Shown: positions 1 to 12,224, numbered from the stretch's first letter. The stretch is 64,000 nt of DNA from Monodelphis domestica (GCF_027887165.1 NC_077231.1:193614334-193678333), one strand, 5' to 3'. Program-made: numbers and translations. Notes: generated from the sequence alone by a model not told the origin.

Positions 1-1300
1 CTGCTCATCTTTTCCATGTCCTCCCACAAAGTTTACAATAAGGGGATCCATCTAACTTATTGGGCACCTTCTTCCCTTCTTCTTATCTTCTTTAGGGTAT
101 CAGAGAATAAGGTTAGTTGTCTATCTAACATCCCATGCTCTCACCACATGGCCAGACCATCTTCCCTTTCTAACATATAATTTCCTTGATCACACCTTTT
201 TATTTCTCTTCTTCTTCAGTTATTCATAGATACCATTTCAGCCTGCTTGACCCAACATGTGCCTTTCCATTGATTCCTCTAAGACTGTCATATTCTATTT
301 TTCTCTGCCATGCAACAATTATTTTGAATCTTTTTTTTTTATCTTAGGGCATCAATTATGTTGAATGGACCAGCAAGGGCATCAGTGTTTCCTACAATTC
401 AATTAGATAGGCAACGATAGTAAGTTTACCCTAATGATTCTGTTAACCCATCTCAACACTCTCCTTGAAGTGCTACCTCTCAGAAAAAAAAAACAGGGTA
501 AATTAATTATTCTTCTGTCTCTATAGACTTGTGCAGTTGTTATGACCTCACAATTCACCTAGCTTATTTTCCTGCTTACATTAGGTCTGTACTAATCCAT
601 CCTAGACAGCTAGAAACCCATCCTCTATTTTTAATATCCAGAGGTGACAATCTCTTAACTGTCCTTACTTCTGTGCAGGTACTCTTTGGGGGCTATTATT
701 GCTGTCAGGAAGTCAGTACAATCCATGATAACCACTGATGATGGGAAATTTTATATCTAACTTAAATCTCTTACTATTTCTTTGAAGTCTATTTCTACTT
801 ATGAAATAAGGCAGTCGTCAATATTTTCTACATTCTAAGCTTGAATACAATCATTAAGGTTGCTGTCAACTTTTAGAAATTATCTTGAATACTTTAATCT
901 TTCCTTTTAGGTCTCATTTTCTAACCTTTACTTATCTATGTAACTATTTTGAACACATTTCAAGTTTTCCACATCTCTAAATGTCTCTCTTCAAAGATGA
1001 TAAAGGAAATGGATTTTTGTCCAAGGATTTTTTTTGCAATGTACATTTTTCTATTTTTTTGAAATCTAACAAAACCTGATATGCATATTAAATGAAGCAG
1101 TTTCTAAACAGACCACTGATGCAAAATAACCTCTTCTTAAATCTCAACATTTATTTCCTATACCTTCAAGCCTCAACCTTGAGTTTCTGTATTAGAAAAA
1201 AATTTATTTCAAACAGTCTCAAAAAGTCACATTTCTGAATGAGTATTTAGTGATTAAACCACAGGATATAGTTTGAAGGAATCCTATGTATTGCCTGGTC
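1..1300. other. unassigned AT-rich sequence
   Basis: I recognise no gene, RNA or repeat family here. The open frame near 529-738 is short, has no domain and shows no splice context, so I treat it as chance. The sequence may be intergenic or intronic. Confidence 0.4.
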
Positions 1301-1304
1301 CCAC

Positions 1305-1425
1305 ACCATTATCCTAGAGATGATGAGACTGGAATTCAAGGAAGTTACATGACTTGATCAAGTATCACAAAAGTAATCTATATCTGAACCAAGATTTAAA
1401 CAAAGGCTCTGCACCCAGGCCTTTT
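1305..1425 (-). repeat. MIR/CORE-type SINE fragment
   Basis: The stretch resembles the complement of a MIR-like SINE core: 'gatgagactgga', then 'gttacatgacttgatcaag', then a 'ctgaaccaagattt' segment, in the order expected for the reverse strand. It is diverged. A second weaker match follows at about 1610-1715. Confidence 0.5.
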
Positions 1426-1429
1426 TTAC

Positions 1430-2205
1430 CTACAACAATTTGTTGAGAGAAGTAAGAAATGACAACTTTTATCCCCCAACCTATCTATGCCTAGTTTTGT
1501 CTGGACTTGTGATTTTATTGTTAAGGAAATTCATATGGAAACTTCCTTGAACAATGACAATCACCAAAAGCAACTATATATAATTTGTAGCCTTAGAGGG
1601 TTTTCTTTAACACTGAGAGTTTAGATGACTTGCTCATATTTACATAATGTGGCCAAAGACCTGAACTCTAATTTTCCTTAATCCAAGGCTGCTTCTCTAG
1701 GTACTACTCTATTATTTCTCTTATTGTTCTATTCGTATCAAACACCATAATAAACATCTTAACTAGGAAAAAATATATCAGTGTACTAAATTTCACAAAC
1801 TAGTATTTTTTAAAAATTGTTTTCTCAACTTTGGAAGAGACCATAAGTGGTAGAAAATAGATCCTTGATCTTTCAGGGTTTTCAGTCTTCTAGTTACTGC
1901 ATTTGGTCTCAAAAGAAGCAAAAATCACAAAACCCCAAAAGACCTTGATGAGTGATCTCATCATACAAGTTATGAGGCTTATCTTATAGAACCACAATAT
2001 TAATAGAGAGGTAATGATGCCCAAATATGCTTAAAAATCAGTTCAAAATTTATATTTAGCTTGTTACTGATTTAAAGGGAGAAAGAAAAATCATGAAAAA
2101 AATCAATAGCATTTTATAAAGAGAAAGGAAATCACTAGGTCTCCTTTGGAACTTCAGCTCTAAGAGATTTAAAGTCAGGGTTAATGTCACAACTTAATGA
2201 AAGAA
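1430..2205. other. mostly unassigned
   Basis: Apart from a weak MIR-like stretch (about 1610-1715), I see no recognisable gene or element in this region. Confidence 0.35.
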
Positions 2206-2209
2206 GAAA

Positions 2210-2345
2210 GAAAGGACACATATTAAAATCTTACTATGTGTCGGGCACTGGGCTAAGCCTGGGGATACAAATATAAGAAAAAAGTAAGGCAGTCTCTGCT
2301 CTCAAAGGGCTTGTATTTTAATTGGGGGACAGTTATACAAAAGAA
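2210..2345 (+). repeat. ancient interspersed repeat 'family A', 5' part
   Basis: This contains 'ttactatgtgtcgggcactg', then 'ctggggatacaaatataag' and 'ctctgctctcaaagggcttg'. The same word order recurs in this window at about 3725, 8300, 13050, 22075, 45870 and 62550. It is an old mammal-wide repeat type whose database name I cannot confirm from memory. Confidence 0.6.
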
Positions 2346-2714
2346 AACTGGGATGGGGAGGGGGTGTGGAATGGCTTTGAAGTTCAAAGTCAGGAAAAGT
2401 GTTAAGAGGCAGGCCAGTTTTGCATCTCCATAAAATGGAAGCTCAAAGAGGAACTCACCAATGGGAGAAGTGGAATAAACCTTGCTAAGGATATTCCATG
2501 CTGAGTGGGCTCTGGTGGTGGTGAGTTAATCCAATTTAAGGAGGTCCCAGGAACAGAGGATGAACCATCATTAGATTGATCAAGGTTTTGATCAGTTGGG
2601 GAAAAGGCAAGGAGGAGAATGGGGGAAGAGAAGGGAGGAGGATACCAGCAGCTTTGAAAATGTAAAAGGATGTTGAGTCAACTTTAGTGCAACAGAAATA
2701 TAGTTTAAACGGTA

Positions 2715-2910
2715 TCATAGATTCATAGATTTAGAGTTGGGGGGGGGGGGGGCTCATAAATTATCTAGTCCACCAGAACTCACATTTTAAAGTTGAAGAA
2801 ACTGGGGCTGACATGCTTCAGTTATTTACCCAAAGTCACATAAGTGACAATGCTGGAATCTGAATCCATGTTTCTGGTTCCAAATGCAATACTCTTTCCA
2901 TTCTTTGCAT
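2715..2910 (-). repeat. MIR/CORE-type SINE, antisense
   Basis: It begins 'atagattcatagatttagag', passes a 14-base G run (2740-2753), then 'gttgaagaaactggggctg' and 'acccaaagtcacataagtg'. This is the usual reverse-strand order of a MIR-like SINE. A second antisense fragment follows at about 2930-3070. Confidence 0.6.
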
Positions 2911-3069
2911 CCTACTATTTCCCTAGTACAGTTAAGGAAACTAAAACTGAGCTGAAGGGACTTTCCCTTGGTGAAACACAAAAATAAATGTTTTAGTATA
3001 CTAAAATATACTAAGACCAAGCACAGGTCCTTCTAATGCTAAGTCCAAAATTCTATCCACTATACTATG

Positions 3070-3724
3070 AGAATTTTTCTATGTATTTTGTTAATGGGCA
3101 ACCAACCTCTGCTGTTCTTGTGGGCTCCAGTGTTCCATCTAAGGGGCAATTCTAGGAGGGAATAGCTCAAAGGGTGGGATAGTAAATTGCTTGGGGACCC
3201 AGAATGTAAACTCACAAAAACAATTTCTCTTTGGAGTCTTTGTGTGCTTCTCTCTGAGCAATTTACCACAGAAACTTCAAAGTAGAAAATGACTCTAAGG
3301 ATCCATAAAAACCAATCTACCTGGCCAAATCATGCCCTGGGGGGCCTACATTCAATGGGAATTGTGCACATGTCACTGAAAGCAGAATGCTACCCAAAAG
3401 GGATGACATAAAAAATAAATAAATGGTAGAAAGGCAGACTCTGACAAAATGTCCTAATTTATTCCTGTAACATGGAAAAAAACAACAGACAAAAAACTTA
3501 GGGGCTACAAATCAAGATGCCAAGTCCCCCAAACAATAAGCAAACCTTAGACAAGGTAGCATACTTTGCCCAATGCTACAATGCTATGGCTTAATAAGAT
3601 ATTCCTCAGTGAGCAAAGGATTCAATTCTCCTACCTCTTTGCAAACCTCCTTGGCAAATAAGTATTTGGGGACTGACTACAAAATCTTTGAGTCAGCCCT
3701 TCCATCCATATCAATCAATAAGCA
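3070..3724. other. unassigned
   Basis: No gene, structural RNA or familiar repeat recognised. Confidence 0.35.
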
Positions 3725-5245
3725 TTTCATAAAATGTGCCTAGATCCGGGCTAGGAGTTGATACAAAGACAAAGATGAAAACAGTTCCTACCCTCAAAGA
3801 GCTTACACTCTATCTTTTTTTTTTATTTGGTTCTTCTTTATTTTTTTTATTTTTATTTGGTCATTTCCTAATATTATTCATTGGAAACAAAGATACTTTT
3901 CTTTTCTTCCCTCCCCACCCTCCCACCACCTCTCCCATAGCCCACACGCGATTCCATTGGGTATCACATGTGTTCTTGATTCAAACCCATTTCCATGTTG
4001 TTGGTATTTGCATTAGAGTGTTCATTCAGAGTCTCTCCTCAGTCATATCCCCTCCACCCCTGTAGTCAAGCAGTTGCTTTTCATCAGTGTTTTTACTCCC
4101 ACAGTTTATTTTCTGCTTGTGGATAGTGTTTTTTAGATCCCTGCAGATTGTTCAGGGACATTGCATTGCCACTAATGGAGAAGTCCATTACGTTTGATTG
4201 TACCACAGTGTATCAGTCTCTGTGTACAATGTTTTCCTGGTTCTGATCCTCTCAGTCTGCATCAATTCCTAGAGGTTGTTCCAGGCTCCATGGAATTCCT
4301 CCACTTTATTATTCCTTTTAGCACAATAGTATTCCATCACCAACATATACCACAATTTGTTCAGCCATTCCCCAATTGAAGGGCATCCCCTCGTTTTCCA
4401 ATTTTTGGCCACCACAAAGAGTTCAGCTATGAATATTCTTGTACAAGTCTTTTTCCTTATTATCTCTTTGGGGTACAAGCCGAGCGCTTACACTCTATCT
4501 TAAAGAGACAGTGTGCACATAAATTAAGCATATGCAAAAGCATTAAAAAAAAGATAATTTGGGGGAGATACATGCAGTTGGGGAGAATCAGAAAATACTA
4601 CACATGGAAGGTGGGAGAGAACAGAGTTTTGAAAAAAATAAGGGATTCTAAGAAGAGGAAGTGATAAAGAAGTGTTATCTAGGCACAGAAAACAACCAGT
4701 TTAAAGATACCAAGATGGTAGAGTGACTGCCATTCATAGAATACAGGAAGGAGAATAATGTACAAGGAAATTAGAAAGATAGGTTGGGTTCAAGTTAGAA
4801 AGTGCTTTAAAAGCCAAAGATACTTATATTTGCTCCTTAACACAATGGGGAGTCATTGGAGTTTATTGAGTAGGTTTAGGGGTGTGAAATAGATGAGTGC
4901 TTTAGGAAAATCACTTCAGCAGCTGTGAGTAGTATTGATTAAAGAAGAATCCTGAGGTGAGGACACCAATTAGGATGATATTGAAATAGTGTGGGTGAGA
5001 AGTTATAGGGGCTTGAACTAAGGTAGTGGTCATGTGAGGAGAGAAATTGAGATAGATGCAAAAAATACCATGGGCACAGAAATGGCAAGATTTGACAACT
5101 GACTGGATGAGTGAGAATAAAAAGTCAAGGATAACACTAAGGTTGTGAATATTGGTGCCTGCAAGGATGGTAATGCCCTCAATGGAAACAGGAAAGTTGA
5201 CAAAAGGGTAGGAGGGAAAAAAAAAGATGGTGATGAAGAAATGAG
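3725..5245 (+). repeat. family A repeat, long copy, split by an L1
   Basis: Both halves follow the family A order: 'ccctcaaagagcttacactc' on the left, then on the right 'ggggagtcattggagtttat', 'gctttaggaaaatcacttc' and 'aaggatggtaatgccctcaa'. An antisense L1 tail at 3816-4485 interrupts it and duplicated part of it as its target site. It is about 850 bp without the insert. No coding capacity is seen. Confidence 0.65.
3816..4485 (-). mobile_element. 5'-truncated LINE-1, antisense, with perfect TSD
   Basis: The complement matches the ORF2 C-terminal end and 3' UTR of the other L1s in the window; compare 43690-44300. The poly(A) tail appears as T runs at the left edge (about 3816-3855). A perfect 15-bp direct repeat, 'gcttacactctatct', lies at 3801-3815 and 4486-4500. 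This is target-primed insertion into a family A repeat. The exact repeat and limited decay suggest a fairly young event. Only the last part of ORF2 is present, so it is inactive. Confidence 0.9.
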
Positions 5246-6150
5246 GCCTGCATTATCCAGTCATGCAATGCATTTCCAACCACTACTTACCACAAATGCT
5301 GATTTTGTTGGTTAAAAAAAAAAATTGAACACTTTGGCAAACATCAAAGAATCAATTTTCCATTAGTGTTTTGCCAAGTCTGCTCAGATTAGCCAATTAT
5401 AACTTCAACAAAGAATGCTTATTTATCTGAAATTAGCTTTCATAATGACTACTAAGTTGAATCCACTGGTTGGTTTATTGTTGTTTGTTTACTGATTTTT
5501 TTTGCTTTTGATTATTCTAATAATTTTTATTTGGTTTTGCTTTTTCTAATAGAATAAGAAAAAGTTTTCAAAGGAAAAAAATTTAAATCATAATACATTT
5601 GTCTCCAAATTATATGGAACCAACATTGCTATTTTACCCCTTCTATAAATATAGAGTACTTTATAAATGTAAAAAGAAGAAAATTGTTACTAGCATTTAA
5701 CAATCAGAACATCGCCTGACAATAAGTGTTTATCTCATTAAAGCTTTCAAATAACTTCTGAAATGATGATACATTATTTAGCATTCTACAAAAAAAGAAG
5801 AGACAACAGTAACTATAGTTACCAAGTATATCAGTGACCTCTGCTTTCCAGAATAGCCTCAGGGACAATCTATTTATTCAAAGAAGTTGTCATGTGAACA
5901 GAGTAAGGGGCAGGAGGTTAGAATAAAATTTAAATGTACCTGTCATAAACATTTTAATATAAAACATCCCTTCATCTTTATTTTTCCCACTAAACATTTA
6001 TTCATTTAAAGGTATATTGTTATACTCAGAGATGAATTCCTTCCCTCAAAGATTTCTGAGTCAGAAAAGTATTGGTTGGACTTTGTTACTGGGAGAATAT
6101 GTTGATGAAACAGGGCCAGATTTTCCAGACTCCCCAAAGAATGTTAGTTT
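5246..6150. other. unassigned AT-rich sequence
   Basis: No gene or clear element recognised. Short A/T runs are present. Confidence 0.35.
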
Positions 6151-6154
6151 CTCT

Positions 6155-6540
6155 GACTGAAGATCACACAGTTCTCTAATCCAACCCTTTCCCCATATCA
6201 AGGACAGCATAGATGCTTGACAAATAGTCATCTTGCTTCTTTTTTAAGTTCTCCCCAGGCAGAGAACCCCACCTCCTGATGAGGCAACTTATTTCTTTTT
6301 TGATTACTCTGCAATTGTTGGGAAGTTTTTTTTCCTATGTTCAAATGATGTCTTTCTTCCCTGGAATTTTATCTATTAATCCTACTTCTGCCTTCTGGGT
6401 CCAAAAAAATAGATCCAATAACCCTTTGCACATGAACCTCTCAGAAACTGGAAGATAGCTTTTTGAAATATTTGAAAATATGCTTATTCTTAGGGTCCCT
6501 TCTGGTTACTAAGCCCTGGCTTTGATTTTCTTTCCACTTA
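6155..6540 (-). repeat. CR1/L3-like LINE 3' remnant, antisense
   Basis: The order 'agatcacacagttctctaat', 'ttctccccaggcagagaacc', 'gcaattgttgggaag' and 'tttgaaatatttgaaaatatg' matches my recollection of the reverse strand of the CR1/L3 3' region common in amniotes. It is heavily diverged, with no open reading frame. Confidence 0.55.
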
Positions 6541-6643
6541 AACTGGGCCTATTTCTCACTTGAAGCCATATAAACAAGGAAGCTTCTGTCATGCCTAGGG
6601 ACAAGCTTCAGGTAAGGCATAACCTCCAATAGCAGCTCACTGC

Positions 6644-6792
6644 TATGATATGGAAATCACTTTAAAAGACTGATATATATTAATTTAAGGTCGCCAAGGA
6701 ATTCAGCTATGTAATTCCTAAATGAAAACCGAAGTCAACAGTCAATCTTTTATGGCGTTTTTAATTACCAACAGTAGGAAGAAAGGCATGAA

Positions 6793-6889
<97 letters not shown>

Positions 6890-7399
6890 AAGGGGAGAGA
6901 AGGGAATAGGTCTTAAATACTCACTCTGCTTAGGCTGGGCCAAAGGCCCAAGGCCTTGGATAGCTGAGGCAAAGAAAAGAGATCAGTCCCTATCACTCAT
7001 GTGACCAAAAAGGAGAAACAGTCTGAGGGCCTCCACTCCAAGCACCAGGCATCAACAACCTCCTCTCCTTCACCCAGGAAGTCCCCAGACTCCTCAGCTG
7101 TCCTCTACCTCACTTACTGTGTCTCACCTGTGCCAATGGTGGCTCTAGCTTCACCCAGGACGGCCCAGAGGTCTGTCCCCTTTGCACGTGTCTGTTGAAG
7201 ATCATATTCTCAAATAATTAAATCTTGAGCTTTGCTGCAGCCCTTTCTAAATCCTGTTACCTTGAGTAGGGTGGAGATTGTAGTTTCCAAGACCTGATTC
7301 TGTCATTCCAAGTATCTCTATTGTTATTTATCAGGAAATAGCCAAATCCCATCCTCTAAGGAATGGTTTGAACAGGATTGAGTAGTTTTGAAATTCACA
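6644..7399 (+). mobile_element. solo LTR, family LTR-A, copy 1
   Basis: This shares its ordered blocks with copies at 16619, 22368 and 33463: a '(a)ggtcgcca' block, a GA-rich tract, an 'accaggc' to 'gtctgtcccc' block, 'atttatcaggaaatagccaa', and a terminal 'ttcaca'. The flanks ctgc (6640-6643) and ttgc (7400-7403) could be a decayed 4-bp TSD. The first base pair reads TA instead of TG. The GA tract has expanded into a microsatellite. No internal retroviral sequence remains. Confidence 0.65.
6797..6892 (+). repeat. (GA)n microsatellite
   Basis: An almost pure GA run of roughly 95 bp with a few A interruptions lies inside LTR-A copy 1. It produces the spurious Arg/Glu and Ser/Leu open frames on the two strands. 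The sister LTRs have only short GA tracts here (about 22520 and 33674). Confidence 0.95.
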
Positions 7400-7614
7400 T
7401 TGCTCCATTAGATAGCAGTTGATTCACCATCAACATAGATATATATATACACAAGTCCAGTTTACCAGGATCTTCTGTGCCCACCACTGCCTGTCCTGCC
7501 CATTCTTGGGCATGAATAAGTTTCTATCTATGTATAATGTAAATAGTATGGAGAGATGTGATGAGCTCTGATATTGCAGTCAGTAAGCACATGTTCAGTC
7601 TCAGTTTTATCATT

Positions 7615-7790
7615 TTTAGTATGGAGGCAAAGGACCTGAGTCTAAGTGCCACTTCTGATTTTATGCCTGTGGGAACACTGGCAAGTTATTCAATCTCTCC
7701 AAGCCTCTGTTTCTTCATCTGTAAAATAGAAGATTGGACTTGATGGCTTCTAAAGTCCCTTCTAAATCTAAATCCATGATCTTAAGACAT
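7615..7790 (+). repeat. MIR/CORE-type SINE
   Basis: This runs 'aggacctgagtctaag', 'ggcaagttattcaatctc', 'cttcatctgtaaaatag', 'cttctaaagtcccttctaaa'. It is a standard MIR-like order on the + strand and moderately diverged. Confidence 0.7.
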
Positions 7791-7840
7791 ATTAGTCCTG
7801 TTGCCTTCCATAGCCCTAGTTTTCTTGTTTGTAAATCGAT

Positions 7841-8075
7841 GGCTAGGTTGCACCGGGGATAGAGTACTGGGCATTGAGTCAGGGTGATTCATCTTCCTGA
7901 ATTCAAATGTGTGAAGGGGGAAGTCACTTAACTCTGTGTTCCTCAGTTTCCTCATATGTAAAGTGAGTTGAAGAAGGAAAGGGCAAACCACTACTATATC
8001 TTTGTCAACAAAACTCCCAAATGGGCTCACAAAAAGTTGGACATGACTGAAAACAGCTGAACAATTACAACAATA
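7841..8075 (+). repeat. marsupial tRNA-derived SINE
   Basis: The body has 'ggggatagagtactgggcat', 'gaattcaaatgtgtg', 'cctcagtttcctcatatg', 'gaaggaaagggcaaaccact', and the diagnostic tail 'aaaagttggacatgactgaa' followed by an ACAA-rich end. Related copies lie at about 21361, 36349 and, inverted, at 11755 and 50475. Confidence 0.7.
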
Positions 8076-8289
8076 ATATTTACATTACTAAACTCACAGG
8101 ATCCTTTATAGATATTTTTAATGTATAAAATCTTTAGGCACTTTATAAATTTGAATTATTATTTTCTAAATTGAAATAATTATTTATTGGCACTTCAATT
8201 TTTGCCAGTTGTAGGATTTAGAGGCCAATACCTCGAAGTACTAAAATCATGATTACTAAAGTAAAATAACAAACAGAATAAAATCAACT

Positions 8290-8505
8290 ACTTAACATTT
8301 ATAAAGTTCCAGTGATAACAAAAGAGAGGCAAAAGATAGTATCTGCTCTTTAAGAGCTTACAGTCTAATGGAGGAGAGAACATTAAAACAAAGATGTACA
8401 AACAACATATAGATGGGATATATTAGAGAGAACAGTAGTGGGAAGGCAACTATCATTAAGGGGGATTAGTAAAGACTTCTCGTGGCAGATGAATTTTTGT
8501 TACCA
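8290..8505 (+). repeat. family A repeat fragment
   Basis: 'ctctttaagagcttacagtc', 'taatggaggagagaac' and 'ggcaactatcattaaggggg' follow the family A order. Confidence 0.55.
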
Positions 8506-8599
8506 AGAAAAAATATGAAGTTTCAAATACCCAAGTCTTAGAATTTAACACATTTCTCCCTCCTTATTTCATTTTCCATCTGCCCAAAGTATCACAGTA

Positions 8600-9640
8600 T
8601 ATAGGATGTCCAAAAGTTTTAGTGCAGCTCTAAGCATTAATAACTTCAGGAGTTATTAAACTGCAGACATATAAACTTACAAAAATCATTATTTGAAATT
8701 TTGATTATTCAAATTTTATACACTTTTTTACTCGTAAGTTTTGAAAAAATTATTTTAACAAAATGTAGCATCTTGATGTTTCACATTAGATGTGCTATGG
8801 TTTCTGGATGACAATCTCTCAAACCAATGAATTTGTAAAGAAGATCTTTCTAAGTAATTACAACTGCTATCCCATGACTTATCTCCATTAGACTTTTTAT
8901 TATGAAGCCATATCAAGACTATCACAAGTACATCAAAACCTCTTTCTTTGGATGATCTTAAGTGTACAATTACCATTTTGTAACTAAGCAGCAGTAAATG
9001 AAAGTTTTTACAAAATTTGAAAATTAGTCAGAGTGAAAAATAGCAAAAGATGGTGGTTCTGCTAAAGCTTAAAAATGTCAACAGTATTACTAAAAATGTT
9101 AAAGATTTACCTTTCAAATTCTAGGTGGTGGGTTATTTTTGGAAAATTTGTAGCTTTTCTGATTTTGAAAATTTTAAAGTATAAAACGACTTCTATGAAC
9201 TGATGTAAAGTAAAAAGAGCAGAACCAAGATAACAATGTATACAATGACTGAAACATATAAGCATCAACTAAGAAGGACTAAACCTTTATCAGCAAAACA
9301 CATTTCTAATATAACCTCAAAGAACTCATGATGAAAACACTATCCATAGCCAAAGAAGAAACTATTGGAGTCTGATTATAGATCAAAACATGCCATCTTT
9401 CATTTTATTGCCTTCATGAGTTTTTTATTGTATATGTGATATGTGTCTTCTATCACAACATAAAAAATGTGGTGCATGAAAATACTTGTATAACCTACAT
9501 CAGACTTTACTGCTAAGGGAAAGAGGGGGAAAAGGAGGAAGGAAGAAAATAATTTGTTCCTACATGTAACTGAAAAAAAATAAATAAAATTTTAATAAAT
9601 AAAGTTTAAAACTTCAATAAGACTTTTGAGACACCCTGTA
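8600..9640. mobile_element. mariner-like DNA transposon remnant
   Basis: Inverted ends are visible: 'taggatgtccaaaagtttta' at about 8602-8621 and, at about 9621-9640, 'gacttttgagacaccctgta', whose complement reads 'tacagggtgtctcaaaagtc'. About 22 of 27 bases pair, allowing one gap. Both ends carry the TA expected of Tc1/mariner insertion. No transposase motif could be recognised in the 590 bp of interior before an L1 tail interrupts it. The family is inferred from the ends alone. Confidence 0.6.
9190..9607 (+). mobile_element. L1 3' end (5'-truncated), old
   Basis: 'gatgtaaagtaaaaagagca', 'aactattggagtctgattat', 'gatcaaaacatgcc' and a closing 'aaataaataaaattttaata' follow the 3' UTR of an older marsupial L1. 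It ends just inside the right arm of the mariner-like element and therefore inserted into it. Confidence 0.65.
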
Positions 9641-10500
9641 AGATCATCAAAGAAGAATTTGTATCAATTCCTTCCCTCTTCTTCCGCCAATCTATTTTCC
9701 CTACCTAGGTTGGAAGGCTGGGGCATTTGTAGCCATCTTCTTGTTTTCTCTGGATTCTGCATGAATTGTGCCCACAGCATTATCTCACTTCCTTTACCTC
9801 AGGCTCTCTGCAAGAATTACTTTCAGAAGATTCTGCTGTGCCTCTCTCCCATATGGCCACAAGGCCCACATTTCCTTCTCCCCTTTCCTGGTTTAAGGAG
9901 CACTACCTTCATTTACAGAAGAGTAAATATAAGGTCTTATATGTTCTTTTAGTTTGTTTTCTAACCTCTGATATTTTGCTACTGTCTAGGCAAGTCTAAT
10001 TATTTCCAGATTATTTTATATCATATGTATCTTGTGTACAATAATTTGAGCACTATTCCCCATCTCACTTGATGTCAAAGGATGCAGTCACAGATGACTG
10101 AAGGAGCAATGTGACTGGTTAAGCTGGAAATTGGCATTAACCCTGAGGGATTTAACTAGCTAAACCTTGGGATCAGTCAGAGGCTTGAGAACACTTCCCT
10201 GCTCCCGCAAAAGATACAGAAATCATTCCCTTTGCACATCTCTGCCTGTGTCTTTGCAAGTTCAAAAGACTGAAGAGCTTCTGTAAATAGGAGAAAAGCG
10301 AATCCTTATGGATTTAGATTCCTTCTTCTCCGTGCCCTCTTTTTCTGTTAGGTAAACTGCCTCTGCTATGTCAAGATATAATAACACTTAATTTGAGGGG
10401 GAAGGAGGGATCAGGACCTGTGATTTCATTGATGTGGAAATTGCCTCCATTGGTGCTGAGCAGCAACTTATCTGAAATATATACTTCTTAGAGTGCTTCC
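9641..10500. other. unassigned
   Basis: The longest frame (9626-9952) has no domain and no coding signature that I can see. No repeat recognised. Confidence 0.35.
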
Positions 10501-10504
10501 TGGA

Positions 10505-10775
10505 ATACTAAGAGGCTCAAAGCCATGGTCCCACAGCTAGTAATCTGTTAGAATCATGAGATAAACTCTGTTTGCATGTTGTCCCTCATTAGAATGTGAG
10601 CTCCTTGAGGGCAAGCACTGTTTTGTGCCTTTCTTTGTATGTCCAGCACTTAGCACAGTGCATGGCATATAATAAAAATTTAATAGTTGACTGTGACCAA
10701 CTTGAAGACTTCTTGATTCCAAATCTGATTCTCTAACCACTATGGCATGCTGTCTCTTGGCTGACAAATAAGTAA
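10505..10775 (-). repeat. antisense MIR-like SINE split by an L2-like 3' tail
   Basis: The outer parts ('cccacagctagtaatctg' and 'gattccaaatctgattctct') read as an antisense MIR-like SINE. The inner part, about 10580-10690, reads 'atgtgagctccttgagggca' and 'cagcacttagcacagtgcat' on the + strand, typical of L2-type 3' ends. Confidence 0.5.
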
Positions 10776-10789
10776 ACACATGTTGTATT

Positions 10790-11750
10790 GTCTCTTGCCC
10801 AGAAATGTGGACAGCTCAAAAGTAGGATTAAGAGGATTTTTTTTCCTCTTCAATTAAGTTCAATTGTGTTGGCCAAAATTCTTTCCAGTTTTAATTTCAA
10901 TTTCAATGCTTTACTAGCTGCTAATTGAGAAAGGAGAGGAGAAAAAGCAAAATGCTTTTGGATGGAAAAGAATTTTTTAAAATGTGTCCTTTAAGAAACC
11001 TCATTTCTTCAGCAAATGCAAATAACAATCTGATTACATATGTAGTCACTGATCCCATGAGCACAAACAATTGGTAATGTAGCTGAACAAATGTAATACC
11101 TTGAAATGTCTTTTAAGATTATCATCTGATCAAACTCTTACCATTTAGGCTCTACCTTGAACTACATGCATGTGTTTAAAGACCTCAGCTATTAAATATG
11201 AATATGTTCCACTAAAGTCCATGTGTTCTTGTGGTAAAAAAGTATATATCTCTTGATCACTGAATGCTACAACCAAAGAGTAGTCTGGTGAGTCCCACCA
11301 AACTGAAATAAGCTCAGGTATGAGTTGGTAATAGACTGCACATTTGTTTTCTGAGCTCCAGCTCAGGTTCAAAGACTCACTGATAAACTGACCAAAGCAA
11401 CTCCCAAGCACCATATATGAAGAAGTAGACGGGATCCAACTCTATCAGTATGTATATTACATACATATTGAGCTTGCAATTGTTTGCATGGAGGTTTTTT
11501 CATATGTACTTCAGTTTTTTTTAATTGTTGCTAGAAGGAATTTCTCACAACTACTGCCTCGAGCTTATTAAGATCTCAAACTAATTGTGGAATCACTAGT
11601 GACTGAATTAGCAAAAGATTAGAGGGTTTAGGGAAGGCACTGAGAGATTCCCAAAAAGACATTCCCTTTGGTCCCAGGAGAACAGAACTAGAAATAATGG
11701 GTAGAAATTGCCAAGAAGACAATTTCATCCAGATGTAAATAAAAACTTCC
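10790..11750. other. unassigned
   Basis: An 89-codon antisense frame at 11145-11414 has no recognisable domain. No repeat family identified. Confidence 0.35.
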
Positions 11751-11751
11751 T

Positions 11752-11890
11752 AATAATTGTTGTTTTTCAGTCATGTCCAACTCTTCATGGCCCCATGGAC
11801 TCTACTGTCCATAAAGTTTTCTAATAAAAGATACAGAGTGGTTTGCCATTTCCTTTACTAAGGGACTGAGGCATCAGTGGTTAATAATAA
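11752..11890 (-). repeat. marsupial tRNA-derived SINE, antisense
   Basis: 'ttcagtcatgtccaactctt' and 'gagtggtttgccatttcctt' are the complement of the SINE tail seen at 7980-8060. A further SINE-like piece, 'gactcagggtcacacaacta' (about 12121-12185), may be the other half after a later insertion. Confidence 0.6.
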
Positions 11891-12224
11891 AGTGGCAGAA
11901 ATGATTTCTCACGTGGCTGTATAGACTATATACTATATCTGATCTCTAAAGAAACTTACTAGTGTTGCTTTTCCTTAAGTATAATTCAGTCTTTTTTTTC
12001 TTCTTTTTAAAAAGTAGTAAATTGGGAGAGATAATGGTTTGGGGAACCTTCTGAAAAATACAAAGATGAAATTGTATTATTTGGTCAAAATAACTTTTGT
12101 TTGAAATATGAAAATAAAAAGACTCAGGGTCACACAACTAGTAAGTGTCCGAGTCTGGATTCAACCTAGAATTAGAGTTCTTTTATGAGCAAAACAAGCT
12201 GCCTAAAGACCAAGTAGCTTCCCC

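Noticed and set aside
6722..6943. Open frames rich in Arg/Glu and Ser/Leu on both strands
   Set aside because: They are translations of the (GA)n microsatellite.
8755..8976. Antisense 73-codon frame as mariner transposase
   Set aside because: I could not find the catalytic D,D(34)D pattern or other transposase motifs in it.
9626..9952. 108-codon frame
   Set aside because: No domain, no coding signature, and it starts inside the mariner-like end.
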